Positions 10,959 to 21,436 are shown, numbered from the stretch's first letter. The stretch is 64,000 nucleotides of DNA from Acetobacter estunensis (GCF_019083805.1 NZ_JAHRDV010000002.1:124001-188000); one strand, 5' to 3'. A program made the numbers and translations. Notes: generated by a model not told the origin, from the letters alone.

Positions 10959-11932
10959 CGAAGGCATCTTCGGCACAACCTAATGAGGTACCTTCTTCGC
11001 CCAAAGCTGAGGCTCCTTCCGCAGCCGCGCCTGTTCCTGTGGTTGCTCCAACTGTCAGCAAAGGCGCGCGTGTCTTTGCATCTCCGTTGGCAAAGCGTAT
11101 CGCGAAGGACGCGGGTCTCGATCTGTCCGCCATAAAGGGGACAGGTCCGAATGGGCGCATCGTAAAAAAGGATGTAGAGGCCACGAAATCGGCTGGGCCT
11201 GCGCAGGCGACGGCCAGTGCGGCCCCTGTGGGTGGCACGACAGCGCATCCGCTGTCCACGATGCGCAAGGTCATCGCGCGGCGGCTGTCGGAATCCAAGA
11301 GCACGATCCCGCATTTCTATGTGTCGGTGGACGTGCAGCTTGATGCGTTGCTGGCGCTGAGGGCACAGCTTAATGCGGCGTCTCCAGAAGACGGACCGGA
11401 CGCCTTCAAGCTGTCGGTCAACGACATGCTGATCAAAGCTGCTGCGGTCACGCTGCGTCGTGTAAAGGGCGTGAACGTCTCCTTCACCGATGACGCGATC
11501 CTTGAATACAACGACGTGGACATCTCGGTGGCCGTGTCGATCCCCGATGGCCTTATCACGCCGATCATCCGTCAGGCGGATCGGAAGTCCCTGCGCGAGA
11601 TCAGTGTGGAGATGAAGGATCTGGCCAAGCGGGCGCGGGCAGGCAAGCTCAAGCCGGAAGAGTTTCAGGGCGGATCGTTCTCGGTCTCCAACATGGGTAT
11701 GTTCGGCGTGAGTTCCTTCTCGGCCATCATCAATCCGCCGCAGGCCGCCATTCTGGCCATCGCGGCGGGTGAGAAACGTCCTGTCGTAAAGGCCGATGGT
11801 TCTTTGGGTGTTGGCACGGTGATGACGACCACGTTGTCGGTCGATCATCGCGCAATTGACGGTGCGCTGGCTGCCCAGTGGACGAAAGCGTTCCGCGACG
11901 TGGTGGAAAACCCGATCACCCTCGTCATCTGA
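10706..11932 (+). CDS. pdhC: Dihydrolipoamide acetyltransferase (PDH E2)
   Basis: 408-residue core subunit of the pyruvate dehydrogenase complex that transfers acetyl from lipoate to CoA. Order of domains: one lipoyl domain (1-80, lysine in ETDKATME), Pro/Ala linker, peripheral subunit-binding domain ([37 protein letters not shown], 11068-11178), a second linker, and the catalytic domain with [25 protein letters not shown] and the active-site motif [18 protein letters not shown] holding the catalytic histidine. GAGGAGCAGG precedes the ATG. Only one lipoyl domain here, complemented by the one on E1-beta. Confidence 0.97.
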   Translation: MAIEILMPALSPTMTEGKLARWLKKEGEKIASGDVIAEIETDKATMEVEAVDEGVLGRIFVPEGTEGVAVNTPIAVLVEEGEAVPKASSAQPNEVPSSPKAEAPSAAAPVPVVAPTVSKGARVFASPLAKRIAKDAGLDLSAIKGTGPNGRIVKKDVEATKSAGPAQATASAAPVGGTTAHPLSTMRKVIARRLSESKSTIPHFYVSVDVQLDALLALRAQLNAASPEDGPDAFKLSVNDMLIKAAAVTLRRVKGVNVSFTDDAILEYNDVDISVAVSIPDGLITPIIRQADRKSLREISVEMKDLAKRARAGKLKPEEFQGGSFSVSNMGMFGVSSFSAIINPPQAAILAIAAGEKRPVVKADGSLGVGTVMTTTLSVDHRAIDGALAAQWTKAFRDVVENPITLVI

Positions 11933-11941
11933 CCTCTCCTG

Positions 11942-11967
11942 CGCGGACTGTCATGCGGCCGTCCGCG
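11942..11967 (+). other. Intercistronic hairpin pdhC/lpdA
   Basis: Seven-base arms CGCGGAC and GTCCGCG around a 12-base loop in the 63-base gap between pdhC and lpdA. No T-tract follows. It could tune the E3 to E1/E2 ratio by partial termination or RNA processing, but this is inference from position. Confidence 0.3.
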
Positions 11968-11995
11968 TCCGAAGCCATCGATCAGGACATTGAAT

Positions 11996-13405
11996 ATGAG
12001 CACCACCGATTTTGATCTGATTGTTGTGGGAGGCGGTCCCGGCGGCTACGTGGCGGCGTTGCGCGCAGCCCAGCTCAAGCTTTCGGTGGCGGTCGTGGAA
12101 GCCAACCATCTGGGTGGCATCTGTCTGAACTGGGGCTGCATTCCGACGAAAGCGCTCTTGCGGGCCTCCGAAATCAACCACCTGCTGCACGATCTGGGCC
12201 AGTTCGGGTTTGCTGTAGACAACCCGCGCTTCGATTTTGGCAAGGTGGTCGGACGGTCGCGGGCTGTTTCGAAGCAGCTTTCCAGTGGTGTGGCCCATCT
12301 GCTCAAGAAGGCCAAGGTGCCGGTGTTCGACGGTTTCGGCAAACTGGCCGGCACTGAGGGCAAGAAGCGCAAGATTGAGGTGGCGCTCAAGGACGGGAAG
12401 TCCGTCACGCTGAAAGCGCCGCACGTTATCCTCGCAACGGGTGCGCGTGCGCGTGTGTTGCCCGGGCTGGAGCCTGACGGCAAGTTCGTGTGGTCCTATC
12501 GTGAGGCCTTGGTGCCGGATGAATTGCCCAAGCGCCTGCTGGTGATTGGTTCTGGCGCCATCGGTACGGAGTTTGCCTCATTCTACCGCAACATGGGGTC
12601 CGAGGTGACGCTGGTTGAGGTGGCCGATCGCGTGCTTCCGGTTGAGGACGAGGACATCAGCAAGCTCGCACGCACGGCGTTCGAAAAGCAGGGGATGAAG
12701 ATCCTCACTAGCGCGAAGCTTGGTCCGCTGAAAAAGTCCGACAAGGATGTGACGGTCGAGATCGAGGTAGACGGCAAGAAAGAAACCATCACGGTCGATC
12801 GCGTGATCTCGGCGGTTGGCATTGTGGGCAACGTCGAAAAACTTGGGCTTGAGGGTACCAAGATCGTCGTGGACCGTACGCATGTGGTCACGGATGAATT
12901 GTGCCGCACGGGTGAGGGCGGGGTGTATGCCATCGGCGATCTAGCCGGTGCACCGTGGCTGGCGCACAAGGCAAGTCATGAAGCGGTCATGTGCGTGGAA
13001 GCGATTGCGGGACTGCACGTTCATCCCATCGACGTGACGAAGATTCCGGGCTGCACTTACTGTCGCCCGCAGGTGGCATCCGTGGGCTACACGGAAGCGA
13101 AGGCCAAGGCTGCCGGGTATGAGGTGCGTGTGGGACGCTTCCCGTTCATCGGTAATGGCAAGGCAATTGCCATGGGTGAGCCTGAAGGCTTGGTAAAGGT
13201 CGTCTTTGACGCCAAGACGGGGGAATTGCTTGGCGCGCATATGATTGGCGCGGAAGTGACGGAGATGATTCAGGGGTATGTCATTGCGCGAACGGGCGAA
13301 CTGACAGAAGCGGAACTGAAAGAGACAATCTTCCCGCATCCGACCATCTCGGAATCCATGCATGAAGCGGTGCTGGCGGCCTATGGCGGGGCGCTGCATT
13401 TCTAG
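11996..13405 (+). CDS. lpdA: Dihydrolipoyl dehydrogenase (E3)
   Basis: FAD/NAD flavoprotein, 469 residues, reoxidising the dihydrolipoyl arms of PDH and probably of other 2-oxo acid dehydrogenases. Seen: FAD-binding VVGGGPGGYVAALRAAQL, redox disulfide GGICLNWGCIPTKALL (Cys43/Cys48), NAD-binding VIGSGAIGTEF, second FAD motif VYAIGDLAGAPWLAHKASHE and the C-terminal active-site HPTISESMHEAV with the His-Glu pair. ATG 11996 is used; the frame also has a TTG two codons earlier. Last gene of the pdh operon. Confidence 0.97.
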   Translation: MSTTDFDLIVVGGGPGGYVAALRAAQLKLSVAVVEANHLGGICLNWGCIPTKALLRASEINHLLHDLGQFGFAVDNPRFDFGKVVGRSRAVSKQLSSGVAHLLKKAKVPVFDGFGKLAGTEGKKRKIEVALKDGKSVTLKAPHVILATGARARVLPGLEPDGKFVWSYREALVPDELPKRLLVIGSGAIGTEFASFYRNMGSEVTLVEVADRVLPVEDEDISKLARTAFEKQGMKILTSAKLGPLKKSDKDVTVEIEVDGKKETITVDRVISAVGIVGNVEKLGLEGTKIVVDRTHVVTDELCRTGEGGVYAIGDLAGAPWLAHKASHEAVMCVEAIAGLHVHPIDVTKIPGCTYCRPQVASVGYTEAKAKAAGYEVRVGRFPFIGNGKAIAMGEPEGLVKVVFDAKTGELLGAHMIGAEVTEMIQGYVIARTGELTEAELKETIFPHPTISESMHEAVLAAYGGALHF

Positions 13406-13420
13406 TTGAATAGCTTTTTT

Positions 13421-13459
13421 GGCGTATGTTGCGGGGGACATGCTTCCACAGCATACGCC
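13421..13459. repeat. Inverted repeat between convergent lpdA and purN
   Basis: Perfect eight-base arms GGCGTATG and CATACGCC with a 23-base spacer lie in the 76-base gap between the two convergent stops. A TTTTTT run lies on the wrong (5') side for plus-strand termination and reads as A on the minus strand, so a classic terminator is not clear in either direction. Confidence 0.35.
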
Positions 13460-13481
13460 GATGGCGGCTCTCTTTTCCGGC

Positions 13482-14108
13482 TCAGCAGACGAGAAGGGAG
13501 GCCGCTTTGTTCTTGCTGTTTTCTGTCTTCTCAAGAACTTTTCGAAGTGCCGCCGGATAGAGAAGATGTTCCTGCACAAGCACTCGTGCAGCTAGATCAT
13601 CGGGCGTATCGGCTTGCGGGAACACCGGCACGGCCGCTTGAGCGATGATCGGGCCTTCGTCCATTCCTACCGTCACATGATGCACCGTGCAGCCATGGAT
13701 ACGCACGCCTGCTTCCAGCGCCCGCTCATGTGTGTGCGTGCCCGGAAACAGAGGCAACAGGCTGGGATGGATGTTGATCATTCGCCCTGCCCATGTGTCC
13801 GTAAGGAAAGGCGTGAGCAGGCGCATATAGCCAGCCAGACAGATGAACTCGACACCCGCTTCGCGTAGGCGCGCGTCAACGGCGCGTTCATGCGCCTCAC
13901 GGTCCTTACCGAATGCTTTGTGAGGGATGGCGTCTGCGGCAATGCCGCATTCACGAGCATAATCCAGTCCGGCGGCATCGTCCTTGTTGCTCAGCACCAA
14001 CGCCACGCGCGCCGGGAAATCCGGCGCAGCACAGGCCGCGATCAGCGAGCGCATATTGCTGCCGCGGCCACTGATGAGGATAGCGATCGGGGTCTTGTGG
14101 ATCGTCAC
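13482..14108 (-). CDS. purN: Phosphoribosylglycinamide formyltransferase PurN
   Basis: Transfers formyl from 10-formyl-THF to GAR in purine synthesis; 208 residues. Motifs: ILISGRGSNMRSLI (phosphate loop), ICLAGYMRLLTPFL, INIHPSLLPLFPGTHTHERALEAG and HGCTVHHVTVGMDEGPII with the catalytic Asn-His-Asp set. The N terminus MTIHKTPIAIL is normal. It starts 12 bases after purM, giving the widespread purMN pair. The C-terminal dozen residues (after KVLEKT) are not conserved. Confidence 0.96.
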   Translation of the reverse strand: MTIHKTPIAILISGRGSNMRSLIAACAAPDFPARVALVLSNKDDAAGLDYARECGIAADAIPHKAFGKDREAHERAVDARLREAGVEFICLAGYMRLLTPFLTDTWAGRMINIHPSLLPLFPGTHTHERALEAGVRIHGCTVHHVTVGMDEGPIIAQAAVPVFPQADTPDDLAARVLVQEHLLYPAALRKVLEKTENSKNKAASLLVC

Positions 14109-14120
14109 GACGCTCTGTCC

Positions 14121-15206
14121 TCAGGCGTGCGGGAAGTCAGGAGATACGATCATCTCCAGCGTGGGTGCGGCATCAGATGTTGCGGCAGCTTCGATCTGAC
14201 CCAGCACGACAGGTGTTTCGCCAAGTTCGCTCAGACGCTGCATCACGAGGTCGGGCTTGGGTGTGATCAGCACCATGCCGATGCCGCAGTTGAACACGCG
14301 CAGCATTTCATCGGTGGCAACATTCCCAGCCTTGGCCAGCCATCCAAAGACGGGGTTGGGCACCCATGGTCCGTCGATTACGGCTTTCGTGCCCTTGGGC
14401 AGCACGCGGGGCAGGTTGCCGGGCAGACCACCGCCGGTGATATGGGCCGCACCGCTCAGCAGGCCATCGCGGTGCAAAGTCAGCACCTGCTCGACATAGA
14501 GGCGCGTGGGCGTCATTAATGCCTGCGCGATGGTCTGGCCGGGAGCGAAGGGGGCCGCGTCATTCAGCGTAAGGCCGCTTTTTTCCAGAATGCGGCGCAC
14601 CAGCGAGAAACCGTTGGAATGAACGCCACTGGCCGTAAGGCCGATCAGCGCGTCACCGGGGCGGATCGTGCCGGGCAGGAGCTTGTCACGCTCGGCCGCA
14701 CCGACCGAAAAGCCGGCGAGGTCGTAATGACCGGCGGCGTACATGCCCGGCATCTCGGCGGTTTCACCCCCCACCAACGCACAGCCGGACAGACGGCAAC
14801 CTTCGGCAATGCCGCGTACGACCTTGGCCGCGTCTTCCACGGCCAGTTTGCCGGTGGCGAAGTAATCGAGGAAGAACAGCGGCTCCGCACCCTGCACGAC
14901 CAGATCGTTGACGCACATGGCGACAAGGTCGATGCCAACCGTCTCGTGCAGCCCGCTGTCTATGGCGAGGTTGAGCTTTGTGCCCACGCCATCCGTGCAG
15001 GAGACAAGCACTGGATCGGTGAAACCTGCGGCCTTGAGATCGAACAGCGCGCCAAAACCGCCAAGGCCGCCCATGACGCCGCTGCGGGTCGTGGCTTTCG
15101 CGGCGGGCTTGATCGCTTCGACCAGCGCGTCGCCTGCTTCGATGTCCACGCCGGCCTCGCGATAGGTGAGGCCGTTGCTGGCGGCGTCCGGGGTGGGTGT
15201 GCTCAT
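14121..15206 (-). CDS. purM: Phosphoribosylformylglycinamidine cyclo-ligase
   Basis: AIR synthetase, 361 residues, ATP-dependent ring closure of FGAM. Visible: [83 protein letters not shown] and [18 protein letters not shown] 15206 is chosen by homology; the frame remains open about 450 bases further but would overlap the divergent hdaA gene. The 114-base gap to hdaA presumably holds both promoters. Confidence 0.96.
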   Translation of the reverse strand: MSTPTPDAASNGLTYREAGVDIEAGDALVEAIKPAAKATTRSGVMGGLGGFGALFDLKAAGFTDPVLVSCTDGVGTKLNLAIDSGLHETVGIDLVAMCVNDLVVQGAEPLFFLDYFATGKLAVEDAAKVVRGIAEGCRLSGCALVGGETAEMPGMYAAGHYDLAGFSVGAAERDKLLPGTIRPGDALIGLTASGVHSNGFSLVRRILEKSGLTLNDAAPFAPGQTIAQALMTPTRLYVEQVLTLHRDGLLSGAAHITGGGLPGNLPRVLPKGTKAVIDGPWVPNPVFGWLAKAGNVATDEMLRVFNCGIGMVLITPKPDLVMQRLSELGETPVVLGQIEAAATSDAAPTLEMIVSPDFPHA

Positions 15207-15320
15207 GGTGCGGCTCGTCTCGGCTGCGGGAGGTCCGACATCGCGGGTCGAACATCCCCGACGTTTCGGGTAATCAGGTTCAGGGTTTCCTTTAGGACAG
15301 GTAGGGCGGCGCGCATAGCG

Positions 15321-16082
15321 GTGACAGAGCAGGAAGGGCCGCCGGTCCCGCGCGACGATGGGTCGCCAACCGCCACATCGCTTCAGCAGGACGGGCGCGC
15401 GCAGATGGCGCTTCCGTTCGTGCATCGGCGGAAATTCGATATGGGCAGCTTTGTGCCCGCACCTTCCAACGCGCATGCCCGTACCCTTGTCATGTCCGGC
15501 ACCGATCCTCACGCATGGCCGGAAGGTCGCCTGCTTCTGTGGGGTGGGGCCGGGTGCGGCAAGACGCATATGTTGAGCTTGTGGGCCACGTGTCACAACG
15601 CTTTGCTGGTGGATATGGCGCAGGGGCAGATGCCCGACATCATGGAGATTGTGGAGCACCAGCCGCCAGCTCTGGCGCTCGATTCCGTGGTGGTGAATGA
15701 GTGCGACGAACTGCCGTTGCTGCGGCTCATCAATCTTTCACGTGAGCGTAGGATGCCTCTGCTGATGGCATCACGGTTGCCGCCAAGTCGGTGGCAGGTG
15801 TCTCTGCCTGATTTGAACAGTCGCCTGCGGGCCACCATGGCGGTTGAGATCATGGCCGCCGAGGATGTGCTGCTGGAGCGACTGATGTTTCGTCTCTTGG
15901 CCGAGAGACAGTTAACCGTGTCGCATCGATTGACGGAGTGGCTATTGCAGCGCCTGCCGCGTGAGGCGGCAGCGGTTCTGGAATTGGTGGAACGCATCGA
16001 TGCTCTGACACTGGCCTCCGGTGTGGCGTTGGATCGCCGACAGGCGGAAGGTCTTCTGCGGGACATGCGCATCGAAATTTGA
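15321..16082 (+). CDS. hdaA: DnaA-related replication regulator HdaA (RIDA)
   Basis: AAA+ DnaA-like protein that, with the sliding clamp, stimulates ATP hydrolysis by DnaA after initiation. Walker A is GGAGCGKT (residues 75-82), and [12 protein letters not shown] resembles the sensor 1 region. The Walker B position reads VVVNECD (123-129), so the usual first aspartate is replaced by Asn. A clamp-binding type motif QMALPF lies at residues 28-33. Because its Gln precedes the internal ATG (15405), the real start is probably upstream, and GTG 15321 is the only start codon before that in the conserved stretch (253 residues). No strong ribosome binding site is seen for either. hdaA followed by ppk1 is a known alphaproteobacterial pairing. 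Confidence 0.83.
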   Translation: MTEQEGPPVPRDDGSPTATSLQQDGRAQMALPFVHRRKFDMGSFVPAPSNAHARTLVMSGTDPHAWPEGRLLLWGGAGCGKTHMLSLWATCHNALLVDMAQGQMPDIMEIVEHQPPALALDSVVVNECDELPLLRLINLSRERRMPLLMASRLPPSRWQVSLPDLNSRLRATMAVEIMAAEDVLLERLMFRLLAERQLTVSHRLTEWLLQRLPREAAAVLELVERIDALTLASGVALDRRQAEGLLRDMRIEI

Positions 16083-16260
16083 AAAATGTCTGGTCGCAAG
16101 CAGGGATCTCTCCGCAATATTAAGTTTTGAAGAATTTTGCGGTGAGAGAGGCGTCCTCGGTTTGGCGCTGCCGAGTGTTGCCGTAAGACAGTGATTGAGA
16201 GCAGCAATCAGAATCACAAGGGCTGCCTGTAGGGGCGGTCGGGTAAGCGGGGAATGGTTC

Positions 16261-18567
16261 GTGGCGCAAGACGGTGACAAGACACAGGCGACGACAAGAC
16301 GTCGGACACGCTCGACAACAGCCAAACCATCTGCCCGGACCACACGAAGCCCCGCGGCGCAGAAAACCACGAAAGTTCCGACCCGCGCGCCCACTCGACG
16401 CACGACAAAGCCAGCCCTGCCCGCGATCCGCCGCGATTCGCCGGATCGGTTCATCAACCGCGAATTGTCATGGCTCGCGTTCAACCAGCGCGTCGTGGAT
16501 GAAGCGGAGAACCCCAACAATCCTCTGCTGGAACGGCTTCGCTTCCTCTCGATAAGCGCGAGCAATCTGGACGAGTTCTATTCCGTGCGCGTGGCCGGTC
16601 TTGTGGGGCAGGTGAGGGAGGGTCTGGTTTCCCTTTCTCCCGATGGTCTGACGCCCGCTCTCCAGCTTGCCGCTGTGCGTGAGCGCTGCGTGCTTCTTCT
16701 GCGTGACCAGCAGCGGGTATGGCGAGACCTGCGGGGCTTGCTGGCAACGGCAGGGGTTACGCTGTGTGGTCTCGATCAGCTTGATGAGGACGATCAGCGC
16801 TGGTTGACGGATCTCTTCATGGAACGGGTGTTTCCTGTTCTGACACCTCTGGCGTTCGACCCCGCGCATCCTCTGCCGTTCATTCCCAATATGGGGCTGG
16901 CGCTTGGGCTGCGGCTTGTTTCCGCGGAGACGGGGCTGTTCGTCATGAATGGTCTTATCCTTTTGCCAGCACAGGTGGACCGTTTCGTGCGTCTGCCGTC
17001 TCCGCCCGGCAAACCGACATCCGTGCGGTTCGTGCTGCTCGAAGACCTGATCACACTGTGCATCGATCGGCTCTATCCGGGGCTGTCGGTTGTCGAGAGT
17101 GGCATGGTGCGCGTGGTGCGCGACACGGATGTGGAGTTCGAAGACGAAGCCGAGGATCTGGTTCGTTCCTATGAAACCGCGCTCAAGCAGCGGCGGCGCG
17201 GCGTCGTCATCCATGTGGACATGGAAGAAAAAGTGCCCGCTGAACTGGCGGCTGCCATCGTGGATGAACTGGACCTGCCTCCTGAAGAGGTGTCGGTTCA
17301 TTCGGGCATGATTGGCGTGGTCGATCTCAAGCAGATGATCGTCGATGATCGGCCCGACCTGCTGTTTCCTCCCTATACCCCGCGTTTTCCTGAGCGGATC
17401 GTGGATTTTGGTGGCGACTGTTTCGCTGCCATTCGCGCGAAGGATCTGATTGTTCATCACCCGTTCGAAAGCTTCGACGTGGTGGTGCAATTCCTGCGAC
17501 AGGCAGCACTCGATCCGAACGTGATCGCCATCAAGCAGACGCTCTACCGCACGTCGCGAGACAGCCCGATCGTCAAGGCGCTGATCGAGGCCGCAGAGGC
17601 CGGCAAATCCGTGACCGCAATGGTGGAATTGCGCGCCCGTTTCGATGAGGAAGCGAACATCCGTCTGTCCCGTGCCCTGGAGGCGGCGGGTGTGCAGGTC
17701 GTGTTCGGCTTCTCGGACCTTAAGACGCATGCGAAGCTCAGCCTCGTCGTTCGCCGCGAAGGCAACACCGTGCGTTCTTACGCGCATTTCGGGACGGGCA
17801 ACTATCATCCCATCACGGCGAAGATTTACACGGATCTGTCCTTCTTCACCTGTAATCCCGAGCTTGCCCGGGATTCCGCGCGCCTGTTTAATTACATCAC
17901 TGGCTACGCCATGCCGGCGAAGATGGAGGCCATCGCCTTCTCGCCGCTGACATGCCGCAAGACGCTGGTGGATCTGATCGATCGCGAGATCGCCCATGTT
18001 CGCGCGGGGCGGCCGGGCAACATCTGGCTAAAGATGAACGCGCTGGTGGACCCGGAGTTGATCGACAAGCTCTATGAGGCGTCCTGTGCGGGTGTGAAGG
18101 TCATGGGCGTGGTACGTGGCATGTGCTGCCTTCGTCCGGGCGTGCCAGGGCTATCGGAAAACATCCATATCAAGTCGATCGTGGGCCGGTTCCTTGAACA
18201 TGCCCGTATCTATGTTTTTGGCGATGGACACCGTCTGCCATCCCGCGCGGCCAAGGTGTTTATCTCGTCGGCCGACTGGATGACGCGCAACATGGACTGG
18301 CGCGTGGAAAGTCTTGTGCCGATCACCAATCCGACGGTGCACGCGCAGGTACTGGATCAGATCATGGTGACGGATCTCAAGGACAACCTTCAGTCATGGA
18401 TACTGGAGCGCAACGCCGTCTGGCGTCGTCTCGATCCGGGGTCAAAGCCGTTCTCGGCTCATGAGTGGTTTATGACGCATCCTTCGCTGTCGGGAAGAGG
18501 GTCTGCCGCCAGTGAAATTCCGGTTCGCCCTGCACCTCCACCGCAGGAAAGATTGCTGGACGATTGA
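16261..18567 (+). CDS. ppk1: Polyphosphate kinase 1
   Basis: Reversible ATP-dependent synthesis of inorganic polyphosphate. From GTG 16261 the protein is 768 residues. Family motifs: [58 protein letters not shown], the phosphohistidine-containing [12 protein letters not shown], and [18 protein letters not shown]. The first about 60 residues are a Thr/Arg/Lys/Ala-rich basic extension ([18 protein letters not shown] and following) that ordinary PPK1 lacks. The frame extends to a TTG at 16195. Partner ppx is not adjacent, unlike in some alphaproteobacteria. The 178-base gap after hdaA shows no clear terminator. Confidence 0.94.
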   Translation: MAQDGDKTQATTRRRTRSTTAKPSARTTRSPAAQKTTKVPTRAPTRRTTKPALPAIRRDSPDRFINRELSWLAFNQRVVDEAENPNNPLLERLRFLSISASNLDEFYSVRVAGLVGQVREGLVSLSPDGLTPALQLAAVRERCVLLLRDQQRVWRDLRGLLATAGVTLCGLDQLDEDDQRWLTDLFMERVFPVLTPLAFDPAHPLPFIPNMGLALGLRLVSAETGLFVMNGLILLPAQVDRFVRLPSPPGKPTSVRFVLLEDLITLCIDRLYPGLSVVESGMVRVVRDTDVEFEDEAEDLVRSYETALKQRRRGVVIHVDMEEKVPAELAAAIVDELDLPPEEVSVHSGMIGVVDLKQMIVDDRPDLLFPPYTPRFPERIVDFGGDCFAAIRAKDLIVHHPFESFDVVVQFLRQAALDPNVIAIKQTLYRTSRDSPIVKALIEAAEAGKSVTAMVELRARFDEEANIRLSRALEAAGVQVVFGFSDLKTHAKLSLVVRREGNTVRSYAHFGTGNYHPITAKIYTDLSFFTCNPELARDSARLFNYITGYAMPAKMEAIAFSPLTCRKTLVDLIDREIAHVRAGRPGNIWLKMNALVDPELIDKLYEASCAGVKVMGVVRGMCCLRPGVPGLSENIHIKSIVGRFLEHARIYVFGDGHRLPSRAAKVFISSADWMTRNMDWRVESLVPITNPTVHAQVLDQIMVTDLKDNLQSWILERNAVWRRLDPGSKPFSAHEWFMTHPSLSGRGSAASEIPVRPAPPPQERLLDD

Positions 18568-18636
18568 GGTTTGGCGTTTTGCGGAGTTCGGAGAGTTTTT
18601 CTATGGTGTGCGGGAAAACTCTCCAGAGGAGCCGTC

Positions 18637-19512
18637 ATGGAAACGCAGACACACACGTTCGGCGACGCCCACATGCGGGCTACCGTCGCAGCGCAGGGAG
18701 CGGAACTCGTCGCGTTGAGTGCGGACGGGGAAGATGTGCTGTGGGACGCGGGCAAGGCATGGCGACGTCACTCGCCGGTGCTTTTTCCCATTGTGGGGCG
18801 TCTGCCTGACGACACGGCCCTTATTGATGGCAAGTCCTATCATCTGACCCAGCATGGTTTTGCGCGGGATCGGCGTTTTCGGTGGGTGGAAACGCGCGAT
18901 GACGGATGTGTGCTGGAACTGGAAAGCGACGAAAAAACGCTGGCGGTTTTCCCGTTCCATTTTCGGTTGTGGCTGGATTATCGCGTGCAGGATGGTCGTC
19001 TGACCGTCACATACACTCTCCGCAACATGGAAGAAGGACGTGAACTTTTTGCCTCTCTCGGCGCCCATCCGGCTTTTCGCTGGCCATTGCGGAAGGATGA
19101 GGATCGAGAGGCTTATCGTTTGACGTTCGAGGAGGCGGAACCGGAGCCCATCCGTCGTCTTGAAGGCGGATTGCTGGCGGCCGATCCACGTCCGACCCCG
19201 ATCAAAGGTCGTGAACTGGCGTTGCAGGATGCCTTGTTCGAGGACGATGCGATCATCATGGACCGTGTGCGCAGCCGATCCGTCGTCTTCGGCAAGCCCG
19301 GCTCCCGAGGGCTGCATGTGGCATGGAATGGCTTCCCGCAGCTTGGGATATGGACCAAACCCAGCGCACATTTTTTGTGCATCGAGCCATGGCACGGCTT
19401 TGCTTCCCCTCATGGTTTCCATGGCGAGTTTCGTGACAAGCCGGGGCAGCTTTGTCTTCAGCCTCAGCAGGAATGGTCGGCGTTCTGGTCGGTGGAGGCC
19501 GTTGACGCTTGA
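18637..19512 (+). CDS. Aldose 1-epimerase family protein (LacX/YeaD-like mutarotase)
   Basis: 291 residues, beta-sandwich mutarotase-like fold. Motifs: VAAQGAELVALSADGEDVLW, SPVLFPIVGRLPDD, HGFARDRRF, SLGAHPAFRWPL (conserved His) and LCIEPWHGFASP (conserved Glu). Members act on hexoses or hexose-6-phosphates; substrate cannot be read from sequence. AGAGGAG precedes ATG 18637. The TGA overlaps the TTG start of mltG, so the two are probably translated from one transcript. Confidence 0.85.
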   Translation: METQTHTFGDAHMRATVAAQGAELVALSADGEDVLWDAGKAWRRHSPVLFPIVGRLPDDTALIDGKSYHLTQHGFARDRRFRWVETRDDGCVLELESDEKTLAVFPFHFRLWLDYRVQDGRLTVTYTLRNMEEGRELFASLGAHPAFRWPLRKDEDREAYRLTFEEAEPEPIRRLEGGLLAADPRPTPIKGRELALQDALFEDDAIIMDRVRSRSVVFGKPGSRGLHVAWNGFPQLGIWTKPSAHFLCIEPWHGFASPHGFHGEFRDKPGQLCLQPQQEWSAFWSVEAVDA

Positions 19513-20585
19513 GCCGGGTGGCAGGAGGGCAAAAGCGCAGGAAACCTGAAAAGGCTTCCCGTCGGAGCAGGCCGTGGTTGAGAGTGGCGGCTTGGGCGCT
19601 GGGCGGCATGATGCTGGTTGCGGGGACGACGGCCGGGATTGGCTGGTGGCGTTACACGATGCCCGGTCCCCTGTTAGAGAGCCGTGCCATTGTCATTCCA
19701 CATGGCGGTTACGCTTCGACAGTAGCGGCGCTTCAGCAGGCGGACGCTCTGCAAAGCACACAACTGGACCGGGCTGTTTTTCTCGCTGCGTTGCGTCTGA
19801 CGCGACATGACGGACAGATTCATGCGGCAGAGCTGGCTTTTCCGGCACATGCGTCCATACGGACGCTGCTAGACGTTCTCCGTCATGGCAAACCTGTGCT
19901 GCATCCTCTCACCATTCCTGAGGGACTGACAGCGTCCCAGATTCTGACGATTGTGAACGCAGCTCCCTTTCTGACCGGTCATGTGGAGGCTCTGGAAGAA
20001 GGTACGGTTCTCCCCGAGACCTATCGGTCCCTTCGCGAGACGGACCGGACAGCGCTTATTGCACGGATGCAGGAGGCGATGCAGCGTGAGGTGGAACGGG
20101 TATGGCAGGGGCGGGATACCGCTCTCATTTTGACCACTCCCCAGCAACTGGTGATTCTTGCATCTGTCGTGGAAAAGGAGACTGGTATAGCCAGCGAACG
20201 CCCACGGATTGCGCGGGTTTTTCTCAATCGTCTGGCGCGTGGGATGAAGCTTCAGTCCGACCCGACGACCATTTATGCGCTGACAAAAGGTGTGACGCCT
20301 CTCGGACGTCCCCTGACACATGCCGATCTGGCCGTGGCCAGCCCGTACAACACGTATGTCAGCGCGGGTCTTCCGCCCACGCCCATCTGCGCGCCCGGCA
20401 CGGCCGCACTGGAGGCGGTGACGCATCCGGCAACGGGGGACGATCTTTATTTCGTGGCGTCAGGTAATGGTGAGCACCGCTTTGCGGTGTCGCTCGACGA
20501 TCATAATCGCAATGTCAGGGCGTTGCGGGCAATCCGTGGAACGAACGGGGAAAGCCATCCCACGGATCAGAAGCCCGCTCAGTAG
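19509..20585 (+). CDS. mltG: Endolytic murein transglycosylase MltG
   Basis: YceG-like protein, 358 residues. After a basic cytoplasmic start (KRRKPEKASRRSRP) there is one membrane anchor at about 25-48, then a periplasmic LysM-like region (HPLTIPEGLTASQIL) and the catalytic domain LVILASVVEKETG with the probable catalytic glutamate at 222, RIARVFLNRLARGMKLQSDPTTIYAL, YNTYVSAGLPPTPICAPG and HRFAVSLDDHNRNV. It cuts nascent glycan strands and sets their length. The start is TTG 19509 overlapping the preceding stop (TTGA); no ATG lies before the anchor. It converges on the SYLF gene with a seven-base overlap. A neighbouring fabF, frequent in other genomes, is absent. Confidence 0.93.
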   Translation: MSRVAGGQKRRKPEKASRRSRPWLRVAAWALGGMMLVAGTTAGIGWWRYTMPGPLLESRAIVIPHGGYASTVAALQQADALQSTQLDRAVFLAALRLTRHDGQIHAAELAFPAHASIRTLLDVLRHGKPVLHPLTIPEGLTASQILTIVNAAPFLTGHVEALEEGTVLPETYRSLRETDRTALIARMQEAMQREVERVWQGRDTALILTTPQQLVILASVVEKETGIASERPRIARVFLNRLARGMKLQSDPTTIYALTKGVTPLGRPLTHADLAVASPYNTYVSAGLPPTPICAPGTAALEAVTHPATGDDLYFVASGNGEHRFAVSLDDHNRNVRALRAIRGTNGESHPTDQKPAQ

Positions 20586-21436
20586 CTCCGGGAAGAAGAT
20601 TTCGTGCCGGAGGAGAGAGACTCACTCTGGATCCCGCTTGAAGACGGCGGTGTATACGGGGTGATCTGAGCGCCGGTATCCTGCGTGTCCGTGGTGGTGG
20701 AACCCGTGCTGGTTGTCGTGGTGGGTACAGCGGCGGCGGACGAGGCGTAACGGGTCAGGATCGAACGTAGGGGATCGGCTCCCGCGTTGTTGACGCGCAT
20801 CGAAATGACGATGTCCTCGGGACCGATGATCTGACCGTAATAGGCGCGGTTGCTGTCGCTATCGACTGTCAGCTTCGAGCCGCCGAGTGACGCGCCAGCG
20901 AACAGGCCTTGTGATTTCTGGATAGCCATGATGTCCGTGTTGGATCGTCCGGCCGTCCCGCTCTCCAGTCCGCCGCCCATGGAAGCAAAGGATGCTGCCG
21001 CGTTGGCGCCAAACTGGAACTGGCTGTCGAGAAGTGCTTGAAGGCCGCGATCGCTCATCACGAAGAACATGACTTCGGAGGAGTCTACGCCAAGCTGAAA
21101 GCCGAGCGAGCCGGAGCTGAGTTTGTAGAACGCAGGGTCTGACCACGAGCCCCGTGCATCACGCGAAAGCAGCACACACCCGCCACCGGACCCACCGATG
21201 CCAAACGACATGCGAAACACAGAAGGGCAGACCATCACGGCGCGGGCTTTCGCCAGATAGCGATAGACGCGGTCGGTGGTTTTGGCACCGGTGAACACGT
21301 CCTGAACCGCAAGCGTGGCCTTGTCCACCAGAGTCTGTTGAGTGTTGTCAGCAGCGTGCCCGGAGTGGGACAGACCGAGGAAGCCAAGCACGGTGGCGGA
21401 CGCAAGCAAAAGCCGGGTAGGGCGGCGAACCCGCAT
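20579..21436 (-). CDS. Exported SYLF-domain (Ysc84-like) lipid-binding protein
   Basis: 285 residues with a clear Sec signal peptide (MRVRRPTRLLL..GLSHSGHA, cleavage about residue 27). The SYLF/Ysc84 domain follows: VYRYLAKARAVMVCPSVFRMSFGIGGSGGGCVLL, YKLSSGSLGFQLGVDSSEVMFFVMSDRGLQALL, and GLFAGASLGGSKLTVDSDSNRAYYG. The last about 55 residues are Ser/Thr/Pro/Gln-rich and look disordered. The family binds phospholipids; a periplasmic role is inferred. GGAG eight bases before ATG 21436 supports this start over longer readings to 21613. Confidence 0.87.
   Translation of the reverse strand: MRVRRPTRLLLASATVLGFLGLSHSGHAADNTQQTLVDKATLAVQDVFTGAKTTDRVYRYLAKARAVMVCPSVFRMSFGIGGSGGGCVLLSRDARGSWSDPAFYKLSSGSLGFQLGVDSSEVMFFVMSDRGLQALLDSQFQFGANAAASFASMGGGLESGTAGRSNTDIMAIQKSQGLFAGASLGGSKLTVDSDSNRAYYGQIIGPEDIVISMRVNNAGADPLRSILTRYASSAAAVPTTTTSTGSTTTDTQDTGAQITPYTPPSSSGIQSESLSSGTKSSSRSY

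Noticed and set aside
14619..15320. In-frame extension of hdaA to 14619
   Set aside because: It would overlap most of purM on the opposite strand and has no HdaA similarity.
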